From Caulobacteraceae bacterium UBA5005 (GTDB lineage Bacteria; Pseudomonadota; Alphaproteobacteria; Caulobacterales; Caulobacteraceae), in the NCBI GenBank assembly GCA_002398405.1, contig DGYN01000127.1:51854-70566 (forward strand): DNA of 18,713 nt. The letters run 5' to 3'. A program made the translations under genes and the position numbers. Below, piece by piece: positions 1 through 7,170 of this stretch. The notes under the pieces were generated by a model. It was not told the origin of the DNA and searched no databases. It was given only the letters and a program-made list of their open reading frames with translations. Each line of letters starts with the position of its first letter. Position 1 is the stretch's first letter.

Positions 1-845
1 TCGCCCTGGGCGTTGATCAGGAATTCGCCATAGAGGCGGGCATCGCCCGTCGAGGGGTTGCGCGTGAAGGCGACGCCCGTGGCGCTGGTCTCACCCATGT
101 TGCCGAACACCATGGACTGGATGTTGACGGCGGTGCCCCAGCTTTCGGGGATGTCGTGCATGCGGCGGTAGAACTTGGCCCGCTCGTTCATCCAGCTTTT
201 GAAGACCGCGCCGACCGCGCCCCACAGCTGGTCGTTCGGATCCTGCGGGAAGGGCTTTCCAAGCTCAGCCTCGACCGCCTTCTTGTAGGCGGCGACGACC
301 TTTTCCCAGTCCTCGGCGGTGAGGTCGGTGTCGACCCGCGCGTCGATGCGGTCCTTATGCTCGTCGAGAATTTCTTCGAAGTGATGGTGGTCGATGTCGA
401 GGACCACGTTGGAATACATCTGGATGAAGCGGCGATAGCTGTCGAAGGCGAAGCGCCGGTCGCCCGAGAGGTCGGCCAGGCCCGCGACTGTCTCGTCGTT
501 CAGCCCCAGGTTCAGCACCGTATCCATCATCCCCGGCATGGAAGCCCGGGCGCCGGAACGCACCGAAACCAGCAGCGGGTTCTTGGGATCCCCGAAGGAC
601 TTGCCGGTGATCTTCTCGACCTTGGCAAGCGCCGCCTTCACCTGCCCGGCCAGGGCGTCCGGGTGGGTGTTGCCGTTGGCGTAATAGTGGACGCAGGCTT
701 CCGTGGTGATCGTAAAGCCCGGCGGCACCGGCAGGCCAAGCGAGCTCATCTCGGCCAGGTTCGCGCCCTTGCCGCCCAAAAGGTTCTTCATGGAGGCATC
801 GCCGTCCGCGCCGCCCCCGCCGAAGGAATAGACCCAGCTGGTCAT
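1..845 (-). CDS. ppdK: Pyruvate, phosphate dikinase, N-terminal part (cut by left edge)
   Basis: PPDK interconverts pyruvate, ATP and phosphate with PEP, AMP and pyrophosphate in the cytoplasm, usually to make PEP for gluconeogenesis. The frame opens at an ATG (843-845 on the plus strand) and stays open to the window edge, giving about 281 of the roughly 890 residues usual for the family. The N-terminus MTSWVYSFGGG is followed by GGKGANLAEMSSLGLPVPPG near residues 25-44, the typical start of the ATP-grasp nucleotide-binding domain. Further on are SVRSGARASMPGMMDTVLN and a MVFGNMGETSATGVAFTRNP-type segment, both characteristic of PPDK. The phosphohistidine and PEP-binding domains lie outside the window. 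It is downstream of glyQ-glyS on the same strand, but a 158-nt gap with paired hairpins separates it from glyS, so it may have its own promoter. The family is certain enough. The symbol is by family. Confidence 0.95.
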   Translation of the reverse strand, partial: MTSWVYSFGGGGADGDASMKNLLGGKGANLAEMSSLGLPVPPGFTITTEACVHYYANGNTHPDALAGQVKAALAKVEKITGKSFGDPKNPLLVSVRSGARASMPGMMDTVLNLGLNDETVAGLADLSGDRRFAFDSYRRFIQMYSNVVLDIDHHHFEEILDEHKDRIDARVDTDLTAEDWEKVVAAYKKAVEAELGKPFPQDPNDQLWGAVGAVFKSWMNERAKFYRRMHDIPESWGTAVNIQSMVFGNMGETSATGVAFTRNPSTGDARLYGEFLINAQG

Positions 846-867
846 TCGTAAACTCGTCTCCAATCAA

Positions 868-996
868 CCCCCTTTCCCCTTGAGGGGGGAAGGGCTGGGG
901 ATGGGGGTGACGGCGCCGGCCTATGCGCGGCTGATCGCCGGCGCCGGCGCGAGCACCCCCACTCCCGGCCTCTCCCCCCTCTAGGGGGAGAGGAGA
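868..996. repeat. Paired GC-rich palindromic repeat (REPIN/BIME-like), gene-less
   Basis: This fills most of the 158-nt gap between glyS and ppdK. The left unit (about 868-909) has a C-run/G-run hairpin around TTGA followed by GGGGATGGGGGTG. The right unit (about 950-996) is the reverse complement of a similar sequence: CACCCCCACTC and then a hairpin CTCTCCCCC-CTCTA-GGGGGAGAG. Between them CGGCGCCGGC (911-920) and its exact reverse complement GCCGGCGCCG (937-946) bracket a 16-nt centre, so the whole region can fold into one long stem. The two arms resemble each other over about 50 nt. The same C-stem/G-stem followed by a G-rich tract recurs at 13389-13447 and 13784-13848. No T-run follows on either strand, so a plain rho-independent terminator is not the best reading. 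Confidence 0.75.
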
Positions 997-1003
997 TGTG
1001 CCA

Positions 1004-3010
1004 CTAGCCTGAAATCAGCGAAAAGTCCGCCACCCGGCCCATCAGGTCCCGGACCTGACCCAGCAGTTTGAGGCGGTTGTCCCGCTCGGCGGGATTGTCC
1101 GAATTGACCAGCACCTTGTCGAAGAACGCGTCGACGGGCGCGCGGAGCTTGGCCAGCGAGACCATGGCGGCGGCGAAATCCTCGGTTTTCAGGGCGGCGT
1201 CGATGTCGTTGCCAGTTCGCTGGACCATGGCGGCGAGCGCGCCTTCCTCGTCTACGAGGCCCGGCAGGCCGAGATTGACCGCGCCGGTTGGCAGCGGGCC
1301 CTTCTTCTCCTCGGCCTTGAGGATGTTGGAGGCGCGCTTGAAACCGGCGAGCAGGTTCGCGCCGTCGTCGGTTTTCAGGAAGGCGTCGAGGGCTTCGACG
1401 CGGGCAACGACGCGGACGAGATCATCATCCCCAAGGGCGAAGACGGCGTCCACGAGATCGTGGCGTTTGCCCTGGTCACGCAGGACGACCTTCAGACGGT
1501 CCACAAAGAACTCAATCATCTCGGCGGACGCCAGAGCCTTCAGCCCAAAACGGTAGCCGTTCTCAAGCGTGATGCGGATCACGCCCAATGCGGCCCGGCG
1601 AAGGGCGTAGGGGTCACGCGAGCCCGACGGCTTTTCGCCGATAGAGAAGAACCCCGTCAGCATCTCAAGCTTGTCAGCCAGGGCGACAGCGGACTCCAAG
1701 GCGCCGCCCGGGACCGCGTCATTGGGGCCCTGCGGCTTGTAGTGGTCGCGGACGGCGTCGGCGATGGCTCCGTCCAGCTTGGCGGCGCGGCCATAATAAC
1801 CGCCCATCAGCCCCTGGAGTTCGGGGAACTCTCCGACCATGCCAGACGCGAGGTCTGCCTTGGCGAGGCGCGCGGCTTCTGCAGCCTTGGCGGGGTCGGC
1901 GCCGACCAGGGGCGCGATCTGTTTGGCGAGCGCCACGATCCGATCCACCCGCTCCGCCATCGTTCCAAGCTTGGCGTGGAAGGTGACGCCTTCCAGCTTC
2001 TTCAACCACGGCTCGAAGCCGACCTTGCGGTCCTCGTCCCAGAAGAAGCGGGCGTCGTTCAAGCGGGCGGAAAGGACGCGGGCGTTGCCGGCGGCCAATG
2101 CCTTTCCGCCATCGCTGGCTTCGATGTTGGCGACGACGACGAAATGGGGGGCGAGATTGCCGGTCTTGGGATCTCGGACGGCGAAGTATTTCTGATGGGT
2201 GCGCATGGAGGTGCGGATCACCTCCGGCGGCAGGTCGAGGAAGCCGGGGTCCATGTCGCCCAGGATCGGGACCGGCCATTCGGCGAGGCCGGAGACCTCC
2301 TGCAGCAGGCCCTCGTCCTCGACCAGTTCCAGGCCCTTGGCGGCGCAGACCTGCTTAGCGCGCTCTAGGATCGTGGCGCGGCGCTCATTGGCGTCCAGGA
2401 CGACGAAGTGGGCCTTGAGCCTATCGCGATAGGCCGCGAAATCCTTGACGGCGAACGGTTTACGGTCGCCGCCCATGAAGCGGTGGCCTTCGGTGAGGTT
2501 TCCCGACTTGATGCCGTCGATCTCGAACGCCACCACCTCGCCGCCGAACACGCAGGCGATGCGCTGCAGCGGCCGGACCCAGCGAAGCGTGCTCGTCCCC
2601 CACTTCATCGATTTGGGCCAGGGGAAGCCCCGGACAATGGCCTCGACCATCTCGGCGATGATCTCGGCCGTCGGGCGGCCCTTGGCGGAGAGGGTGGCGT
2701 AATAGACACCGTCGCGGACGGTCAGGTTGTCTTGCGTCAGGTTGTTCTTGCGCAGAAAGCCTTCCAGCGCCTGGGGCGGCGCGCCTTCGCGGGGGCCTTT
2801 GACCTCTTCGGCGCGGTCGGCCTGGGCGGCGGGGAGGTCCTCGACCACCAGGGTCAGGCGGCGGGGGCCGGCGTAGGTGCGAAGGACCGCATCGCCAAAA
2901 CCGGCCTCAGTCAGGCGCTCCTTGGCCATGCGTTCGAGGTCGCGCGCGGCGTTCCCCTGCATGCGGGCGGGGATCTCTTCGGAGAACAGTTCCAACAGCA
3001 GCTCAGGCAT
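1004..3010 (-). CDS. glyS: Glycyl-tRNA synthetase, beta subunit
   Basis: This is the beta chain of the alpha2-beta2 bacterial glycyl-tRNA synthetase. It binds tRNA-Gly and supports aminoacylation catalysed with the alpha chain. The 668-aa product starts MPELLLELFSEEIPARMQ, the classic GlyS N-terminus. It also contains family segments such as FPWPKSMKWG near residues 130-140, TEGHRFMGG near 175, and SGMVGEFPELQGLMGGYYG near 390, where the HD-like domain begins. The C-terminal anticodon-binding region contains FDKVLVN and NRLKLL. Length is normal for alphaproteobacteria (about 670-700 aa). The ATG (3008-3010) overlaps the glyQ stop by 8 nt (3003-3010), so the subunits are translationally coupled, which fits their fixed stoichiometry. 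The gene ends in TAG at 1004-1006, followed by the paired repeat. Confidence 0.97.
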   Translation of the reverse strand: MPELLLELFSEEIPARMQGNAARDLERMAKERLTEAGFGDAVLRTYAGPRRLTLVVEDLPAAQADRAEEVKGPREGAPPQALEGFLRKNNLTQDNLTVRDGVYYATLSAKGRPTAEIIAEMVEAIVRGFPWPKSMKWGTSTLRWVRPLQRIACVFGGEVVAFEIDGIKSGNLTEGHRFMGGDRKPFAVKDFAAYRDRLKAHFVVLDANERRATILERAKQVCAAKGLELVEDEGLLQEVSGLAEWPVPILGDMDPGFLDLPPEVIRTSMRTHQKYFAVRDPKTGNLAPHFVVVANIEASDGGKALAAGNARVLSARLNDARFFWDEDRKVGFEPWLKKLEGVTFHAKLGTMAERVDRIVALAKQIAPLVGADPAKAAEAARLAKADLASGMVGEFPELQGLMGGYYGRAAKLDGAIADAVRDHYKPQGPNDAVPGGALESAVALADKLEMLTGFFSIGEKPSGSRDPYALRRAALGVIRITLENGYRFGLKALASAEMIEFFVDRLKVVLRDQGKRHDLVDAVFALGDDDLVRVVARVEALDAFLKTDDGANLLAGFKRASNILKAEEKKGPLPTGAVNLGLPGLVDEEGALAAMVQRTGNDIDAALKTEDFAAAMVSLAKLRAPVDAFFDKVLVNSDNPAERDNRLKLLGQVRDLMGRVADFSLISG

Positions 3011-3905
3011 TGGCCGCCTGCTGCTTCTGCCACTCGCTGGCGCAGGCCTTACAGAGGTCCCTGATCCGGCCGATGTAGCTGGCCCGCTCGGCGACCGCGA
3101 TGGCCCCGCGGGCGTTCATGACGTTGAACAGGTGGCTGGCCTTCAGCACATGGTCGTAGGCCGGCAGAACGAGCGCCTGTCCCTGCGGCCCCGTCTTGCC
3201 CAGCAGCAGGGTCACCTGCCGTTCCATGTCCTCGAACTGGCGCTTGAGCACATCCACATCGGCGTATTCGAAATTATAGGCCGACATCTGGCGCTCGTTC
3301 TCGAGGAACACTTCGCCATAGGTCTTAAAGTCCGGGCTCTGCGAATCGTTGAAGGCCAGGTCATAGACGCTGTCGACGCCCTGCACGTACATGGCCAGGC
3401 GCTCCAGGCCGTAGGTCAGTTCGCCGGCCACCGGATCGACGTCCAGGCCCCCGACCTGCTGCATATAGGTGTACTGGGATACCTCCATCCCGTCGCACCA
3501 GACTTCCCAGCCCAGGCCCCAGGCGCCGACGGTGGGATTTTCCCAGTCGTCCTCGACAAAGCGGATGTCGTGCAGGCTCATGTCGATGCCGATGGCCTCG
3601 AGCGAGCCGAGATAGAGGTCCTGCATATCGGCCGGGTTCGGCTTCAGGATCACCTGGTACTGATAATAGTGCTGCAGGCGGTTGGGGTTTTCGCCATAGC
3701 GGCCGTCGCCCGGCCGCCGCGAGGGCTGCACATAGGCCGCATTCCAGGTCTTGGGGCCGAGCGCGCGCAGCACCGTGGCCGGGTGCAGGGTGCCCGCGCC
3801 CACTTCCACGTCGTACGGCTGCAGGATCAGGCAGCCCTTTTGGCTCCAATAGGCATGGAGCGTCAGGATCAAATCCTGAAACGATAAGGGTTTGCGCGCG
3901 GCCAA
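3003..3905 (-). CDS. glyQ: Glycyl-tRNA synthetase, alpha subunit (TTG start proposed)
   Basis: This is the catalytic alpha chain of the heterotetrameric GlyRS, a class II synthetase that forms glycyl-adenylate. Conserved GlyQ sequence begins at LSFQDLILTLHAYWSQKGC and continues with LQPYDVEVGAGTLHPATVLRALGP, YVQPSRRPGDGRYGENPNRL and EVWCDGMEVSQYTYMQQVGG, all hallmark segments. The frame is open further upstream to a TTG at 3971 (322 aa), with an ATG at 3947. Both lie in or before a perfect terminator hairpin, and the ATG falls in its loop. A TTG at 3905 is preceded by GGGGA with a 5-nt gap and yields 300 aa, the usual GlyQ size, so I chose it. Its stop overlaps glyS. A candidate promoter lies over the hairpin. 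Family identity is certain. The start is moderately sure. Confidence 0.93.
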   Translation of the reverse strand: MAARKPLSFQDLILTLHAYWSQKGCLILQPYDVEVGAGTLHPATVLRALGPKTWNAAYVQPSRRPGDGRYGENPNRLQHYYQYQVILKPNPADMQDLYLGSLEAIGIDMSLHDIRFVEDDWENPTVGAWGLGWEVWCDGMEVSQYTYMQQVGGLDVDPVAGELTYGLERLAMYVQGVDSVYDLAFNDSQSPDFKTYGEVFLENERQMSAYNFEYADVDVLKRQFEDMERQVTLLLGKTGPQGQALVLPAYDHVLKASHLFNVMNARGAIAVAERASYIGRIRDLCKACASEWQKQQAANA

Positions 3906-3926
3906 ACGAATCCCCGGGGAGGGCCC

Positions 3927-3962
3927 AATAAAAAGTCGGCGGACCATAGGGTCCGCCGACTT
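3927..3962 (-). terminator. Rho-independent terminator after the 105-aa secreted-protein gene
   Basis: On the minus strand AAGTCGGCGGACC, loop CTAT and GGTCCGCCGACTT form a perfect 13-bp stem (3933-3945 with 3950-3962). Counting from the end of the right arm the strand reads TTTTTATT, so the U-tract overlaps the stem end. It lies about 50 nt after the stop of the 4011-4328 gene and 22 nt before the proposed glyQ start. It therefore either terminates that gene or attenuates glyQ. Confidence 0.88.
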
Positions 3963-3971
3963 GGGCTGCAA
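3943..3971 (-). promoter_or_regulatory. Candidate glyQS promoter overlapping the terminator hairpin
   Basis: On the minus strand TTGCAG (3971-3966) and TATGGT (3948-3943) are 17 nt apart, a reasonable match to a sigma-70-type -35/-10 pair. The -10 lies in the loop and top of the terminator stem. Transcription from it would start near 3936, past most of the hairpin. This would let glyQ be expressed even though a strong terminator sits immediately upstream. It was found by eye only, and two hexamers at this spacing can arise by chance in any sequence. Confidence 0.3.
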
Positions 3972-4010
3972 GCGCGCCAGGGAGGGAGCGCGGGTGTAGC
4001 CGAGCTAAAG

Positions 4011-4328
4011 TTAGTTGCCGGCCGGCGTGGTGTTCTTGCCCGCGTTGCTCATCGGCTGGCCATAGGCGCGGCGGTTGGCGGGGGTGTCCGGCACCGGGGC
4101 GCTGGCGACCAGTTCGACAGGGATGCCGCGAGCCCGCGCTTCGTCGGCGTTCATGGCGACCACAACCACGTCGGTCGCGACGCCGACCGGGGCCTGAGTT
4201 TCATACAACGGCGGGTTTACCGTCGTAGGCGCGTTGGCGCTTTGCGGGTCATTGTAGCGTTCCTGGGCGAGCGCCGCCGATGAGACGAGTCCCACCGCGA
4301 GGGCGGGAATGAGAACCTTGATAATCAT
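4011..4328 (-). CDS. Small secreted protein of unknown function
   Basis: This is a 105-aa protein that I do not recognise. The N-terminus MIIKVLIPALAVGLVSSAALAQ is a Sec signal peptide with a likely cleavage after ALA (residue 21). That leaves about 84 residues for the periplasm or outside. There is no lipobox cysteine and no cysteine in the mature part. The mature chain is polar and Pro/Asn/Ala-rich at both ends, with a short beta-type stretch (VATDVVVVAMNADEARARG) near residues 50-68 and a disordered tail. The ATG is preceded on the minus strand by CGGAGAAATGCC, a fair Shine-Dalgarno, so the start is well supported. It stands alone between ispE (99-nt gap) and its own strong terminator before glyQ, so it is probably monocistronic. 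No promoter was clear in the upstream gap. Codon use looks like that of its neighbours. Confidence 0.8.
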   Translation of the reverse strand: MIIKVLIPALAVGLVSSAALAQERYNDPQSANAPTTVNPPLYETQAPVGVATDVVVVAMNADEARARGIPVELVASAPVPDTPANRRAYGQPMSNAGKNTTPAGN

Positions 4329-4427
4329 GGCATTTCTCCGTGGAGGAGGCGCTTTCCAGCGCCACGAGGCGTTGCAGCCATAGCGCGCCGAGGGCCCTCT
4401 ACGTTGCTCGCCATCACGGGCTTGTGA

Positions 4428-5306
4428 TCAGGAGAGGGTCGTCGCCCTCACCCACCAGTGCGGGTGTTCGGCGGCAAGCTCCGCCGCCAGCCCTTGCGCG
4501 TCCTCAATCGTGAGGCAAAGGCCAAAGCAGGTGGCGCCCGATCCGGACATCCTCGCCAGCCGGCAGCGGCGGTCACGTTCGAGGGCCCGGATGACGTCAA
4601 CGACCTCCGGGGCGAGAATCTCGGCGGCCCTTTGCAGGTCGTTTCCCGGCGGCGTGATGAGCGCGATGGCGGCGGCGACATCAGCCGGATCGCCGTCCGC
4701 GGACCATTCCGGCCAGAATTCCCGGCGGCGCTCGAACTGGCCGCTCTCCTCCCCCTGAGCGTCAAAGGCCGCGAACACCTCGGCGGTGGAGACCGCGACC
4801 TTGGGATTGGCCAGCACCGCGGGCAGCGGCGGCGCGCAAGGCGCGGCCTCGAACACCTCTCCCCGGCCCTTGGCGATCAGGGCGGCCGACTTCAGGCAGG
4901 CGGGAACATCGGCGCCGAGCGCGAGCGCGATGGCGTAGAGCCGTTGTTCGTCGATCGGGCTCTGCTGCTGCAGAAGCCGCAGCACCGCCGCCGCGTCCGC
5001 AGATCCCCCGCCGATGCCGGAGGCCGGCGGAAGGTGCTTATCCAACGTCAGGGTGAAGGGCGTAATGGGCGCGGAAACAGCCAGGAAGGCGTCACGGGCC
5101 CTGACAGCCAGATTGGCCCCATCGGCGGGAACGCCGGGGGCAAAGGGCCCCTTTACCTCGAAGCCCATGGCCTCCGCGGGCGTCATCTCCAGAAAATCGC
5201 CCACATCAGCGAACACCATCCAGCTTTGCAGCGGATGATAGCCGTCCAGGCCCGGAGGCCAGACACGCAGGAACAGATTGATCTTCGCCGGAGCGAATTG
5301 CTTCAC
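4428..5306 (-). CDS. ispE: 4-diphosphocytidyl-2-C-methyl-D-erythritol kinase
   Basis: IspE is the ATP-dependent kinase of the MEP pathway. It phosphorylates CDP-methylerythritol at the 2-hydroxyl on the way to IPP and DMAPP. The 292-aa product shows the three GHMP kinase motifs. FAPAKINLFLRV lies at residues 4-15, with Lys8 equivalent to the catalytic Lys. PPASGIGGGSADAAAVL, the ATP loop, is at 93-109. ARMSGSGATCFGL is at 251-263. GADVPAC at 131-137 holds the second catalytic residue, Asp133. The length is typical. The start codon is GTG at 5306-5304 and overlaps the TGA of the upstream TPR gene as GTGA (5303-5306), so translation is very likely coupled. It is the last gene of the etf-QO/TPR/ispE run. 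A short imperfect stem (about 4413-4428) lies at its stop, but no T-run follows. Confidence 0.96.
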   Translation of the reverse strand: MKQFAPAKINLFLRVWPPGLDGYHPLQSWMVFADVGDFLEMTPAEAMGFEVKGPFAPGVPADGANLAVRARDAFLAVSAPITPFTLTLDKHLPPASGIGGGSADAAAVLRLLQQQSPIDEQRLYAIALALGADVPACLKSAALIAKGRGEVFEAAPCAPPLPAVLANPKVAVSTAEVFAAFDAQGEESGQFERRREFWPEWSADGDPADVAAAIALITPPGNDLQRAAEILAPEVVDVIRALERDRRCRLARMSGSGATCFGLCLTIEDAQGLAAELAAEHPHWWVRATTLS

Positions 5307-7078
5307 GGCTGTCCGGCAGGCGCTGCGGTGGCGACGCTGGTCGCCTTTTGCTCATCGGCGATCTTGCCCTGGACCTTGGCCTTCAACAGGTCGCTGGGCT
5401 CAAGAGTCAGAACTCGCTCCCACTGAAACAGGGCCTCCAGACGGCGGCCGGGGCTCTTGGCGTAGGCATCGCCCAGGTGGTCGTTGATGTCCGGGTCCGA
5501 CGGCGAAAGCTCGGCGGCCCGCTCCAGCAGTTCCACGGCCTTCTTGTAGTCACCCAGCCGGAAATAAGCCCAGCCCAGGGAATCAATGATCGCGCCGGAG
5601 TTCGGCTGGCTGCGGTTGGCCTTCTGCAGGAGGTCCATAGCCTCCGCCAGCTTCTCGTTCCGGTCGGCCCACATATAGCCGAGGTAGTTCATCACATCGG
5701 CCTGGTCGGGATTGATCTCCAGGGCCTTCAGGAGGTCCTTCTCCGCCTCCGGCCAGCGGCCTGCTTTTTCCAAGGCGATGGCGCGGGCGTAGAAGAGGCG
5801 CCAGTCGGCCTCGCGGCCCTTGGTGTTGATCACCTTGGTCAGCACCTTGACCGAGCCCTCGTAGTCCTCGGCCTCGCGCAGGATGTCGGCGAGGTCCAGC
5901 TGGGCGGCGCGATCGTTGGGAGCGACGCGGGCGGTCTCGCGGGCCACGGCGACCGCCTGGGCGATCTGCTCATCGCGGTAAGTCGCGGCGATACGGCTGC
6001 GGGCGTCGATATATTCAGGTGCGGCGGCGGGCACCTTGGCGTAGTGGCCCCTCGCCTCTTCGAGCTCACCCGCCTGTTCGGCAAACCCGCCGGCCAGCAG
6101 TAGGGCCTCGGGCCGGTTCGGATCCAGGCGCAGGGCGAGCTGTACATAGATCAGCGCATTGCCGGTCTGGCCCTGAGTCATGGCGCCGGTCGCGGCATAG
6201 GCCATGGCGAGCGAGGCGGCTTCCTTTCCGGCGGGAAGCGCCGGCGGCGTATAGCGGCGGGCCGTGGCGCGGGTCTTGGCCATGACCGCGGCGCGGTCAT
6301 CGGGCTGTTCGGCGATCAGGCGGTCATAGATGGCGACGGCCTGGGCCTTCTTTCCCTGGCGCTCGAGGAAAGCGCCGTACGCCAGCGGAAAGGCCCGCGA
6401 GTTGACGCCGCTGCCCAGCAGGGCCTGGTAGGTGGCGTCGGCCTCGTCGAAACGTTTGGCGTGCTCAAGCGCCAGGGCGCGGTTGGCCTGGAAGAAGGCC
6501 AGCGACAGCCGGTCGGCGTTGTTGGGCGGCGGGTTGCGGCCCACGGGATCTTCCTCGCCGGCCGCCAGCGCCACCCAGGGGCGCAGCATCTGGGCGGCGT
6601 TGCGATAGGGTTGGCCAATATCTTCGGCTTTCAGGATCGCGCTGGCGGCGGCGGCATCCCCCTTGGCCAGGGAATCAACCACCTGGACCATGCGGCCCAG
6701 GCGCTGGCTGCCCTGACTCGCCTCGCCGGGCTTGGGGGCAAGGCTCGCGGCCTTTTCGATTTCACCGGCGTTGACGGCGGCGGTGAACGCCCGCTCGCGC
6801 AGGAAGGGAGCGCCGTCTTCTTCGACCAGTTCAGCCGCGCGAGCATAGTAGTCGGCGGCGGCCTCGTTGCGGCCATCCCGCTGAGCGGCGGCGGCGGCGA
6901 GGTACAGACCTACCAGGGACACGTCCGGCGCGGGCGGCCCGGTCTGCTCGACCACGACCGGCGGCGCCTCTGCCGGCGGCAGGGCGGCCGTCTCGACCGG
7001 CGCGGTGGTGGCGCAGGCGGCCAGCGGAGCTAGAGCCACAAGGGCGAAAAGGCGCATCTTCAACATCATACCCGCCAT
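5303..7078 (-). CDS. TPR-repeat lipoprotein
   Basis: This is a protein of about 591 aa made almost entirely of tetratricopeptide repeats, the helical pairs that act as protein-protein scaffolds. Starting at the ATG at 7078, the N-terminus MAGMMLKMRLFALVALAPLAAC is a lipoprotein signal with lipobox L-A-A-C (Cys22). A Pro/Ala-rich linker follows, then TPR units from about residue 47. The clearest block is at 427-563, with repeats such as GWAYFRLGDYKKAVELLERA. A short polar tail ends AAPAGQP. The frame is open upstream to an ATG at 7171 that overlaps the etf-QO stop (TAATG). That would add about 31 non-conserved-looking residues before the signal peptide, so I prefer the start served by AAAGGG at 5-nt spacing. 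It overlaps ispE by GTGA. Likely site: periplasmic face of the outer membrane. The partner is unknown, and TPR plus lipobox alone does not reveal it. Confidence 0.9.
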   Translation of the reverse strand: MAGMMLKMRLFALVALAPLAACATTAPVETAALPPAEAPPVVVEQTGPPAPDVSLVGLYLAAAAAQRDGRNEAAADYYARAAELVEEDGAPFLRERAFTAAVNAGEIEKAASLAPKPGEASQGSQRLGRMVQVVDSLAKGDAAAASAILKAEDIGQPYRNAAQMLRPWVALAAGEEDPVGRNPPPNNADRLSLAFFQANRALALEHAKRFDEADATYQALLGSGVNSRAFPLAYGAFLERQGKKAQAVAIYDRLIAEQPDDRAAVMAKTRATARRYTPPALPAGKEAASLAMAYAATGAMTQGQTGNALIYVQLALRLDPNRPEALLLAGGFAEQAGELEEARGHYAKVPAAAPEYIDARSRIAATYRDEQIAQAVAVARETARVAPNDRAAQLDLADILREAEDYEGSVKVLTKVINTKGREADWRLFYARAIALEKAGRWPEAEKDLLKALEINPDQADVMNYLGYMWADRNEKLAEAMDLLQKANRSQPNSGAIIDSLGWAYFRLGDYKKAVELLERAAELSPSDPDINDHLGDAYAKSPGRRLEALFQWERVLTLEPSDLLKAKVQGKIADEQKATSVATAAPAGQP

Positions 7079-7170
7079 CATCGCCCTTTCAGGGGCCCCC
7101 GCAAGTGTGGAGTTGCCATTGGGCGCGCCGCTAGCGGCCAATTTTAGGCCGCCGCCGCAACAGGCGGGCA

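Noticed and set aside
868..996. Hairpins after glyS read as an ordinary rho-independent terminator
   Set aside because: There is no T-run on either side, and the two-arm symmetry and likeness to the 13.4-13.8 kb repeats fit a repeat element better. It may still affect transcript ends.
7127..7138. Perfect palindrome GCCGCTAGCGGC between etf-QO and the TPR gene, as a terminator or operator
   Set aside because: It is short, with no T-run and no second copy. The etf-QO and TPR genes appear to be co-transcribed through it.
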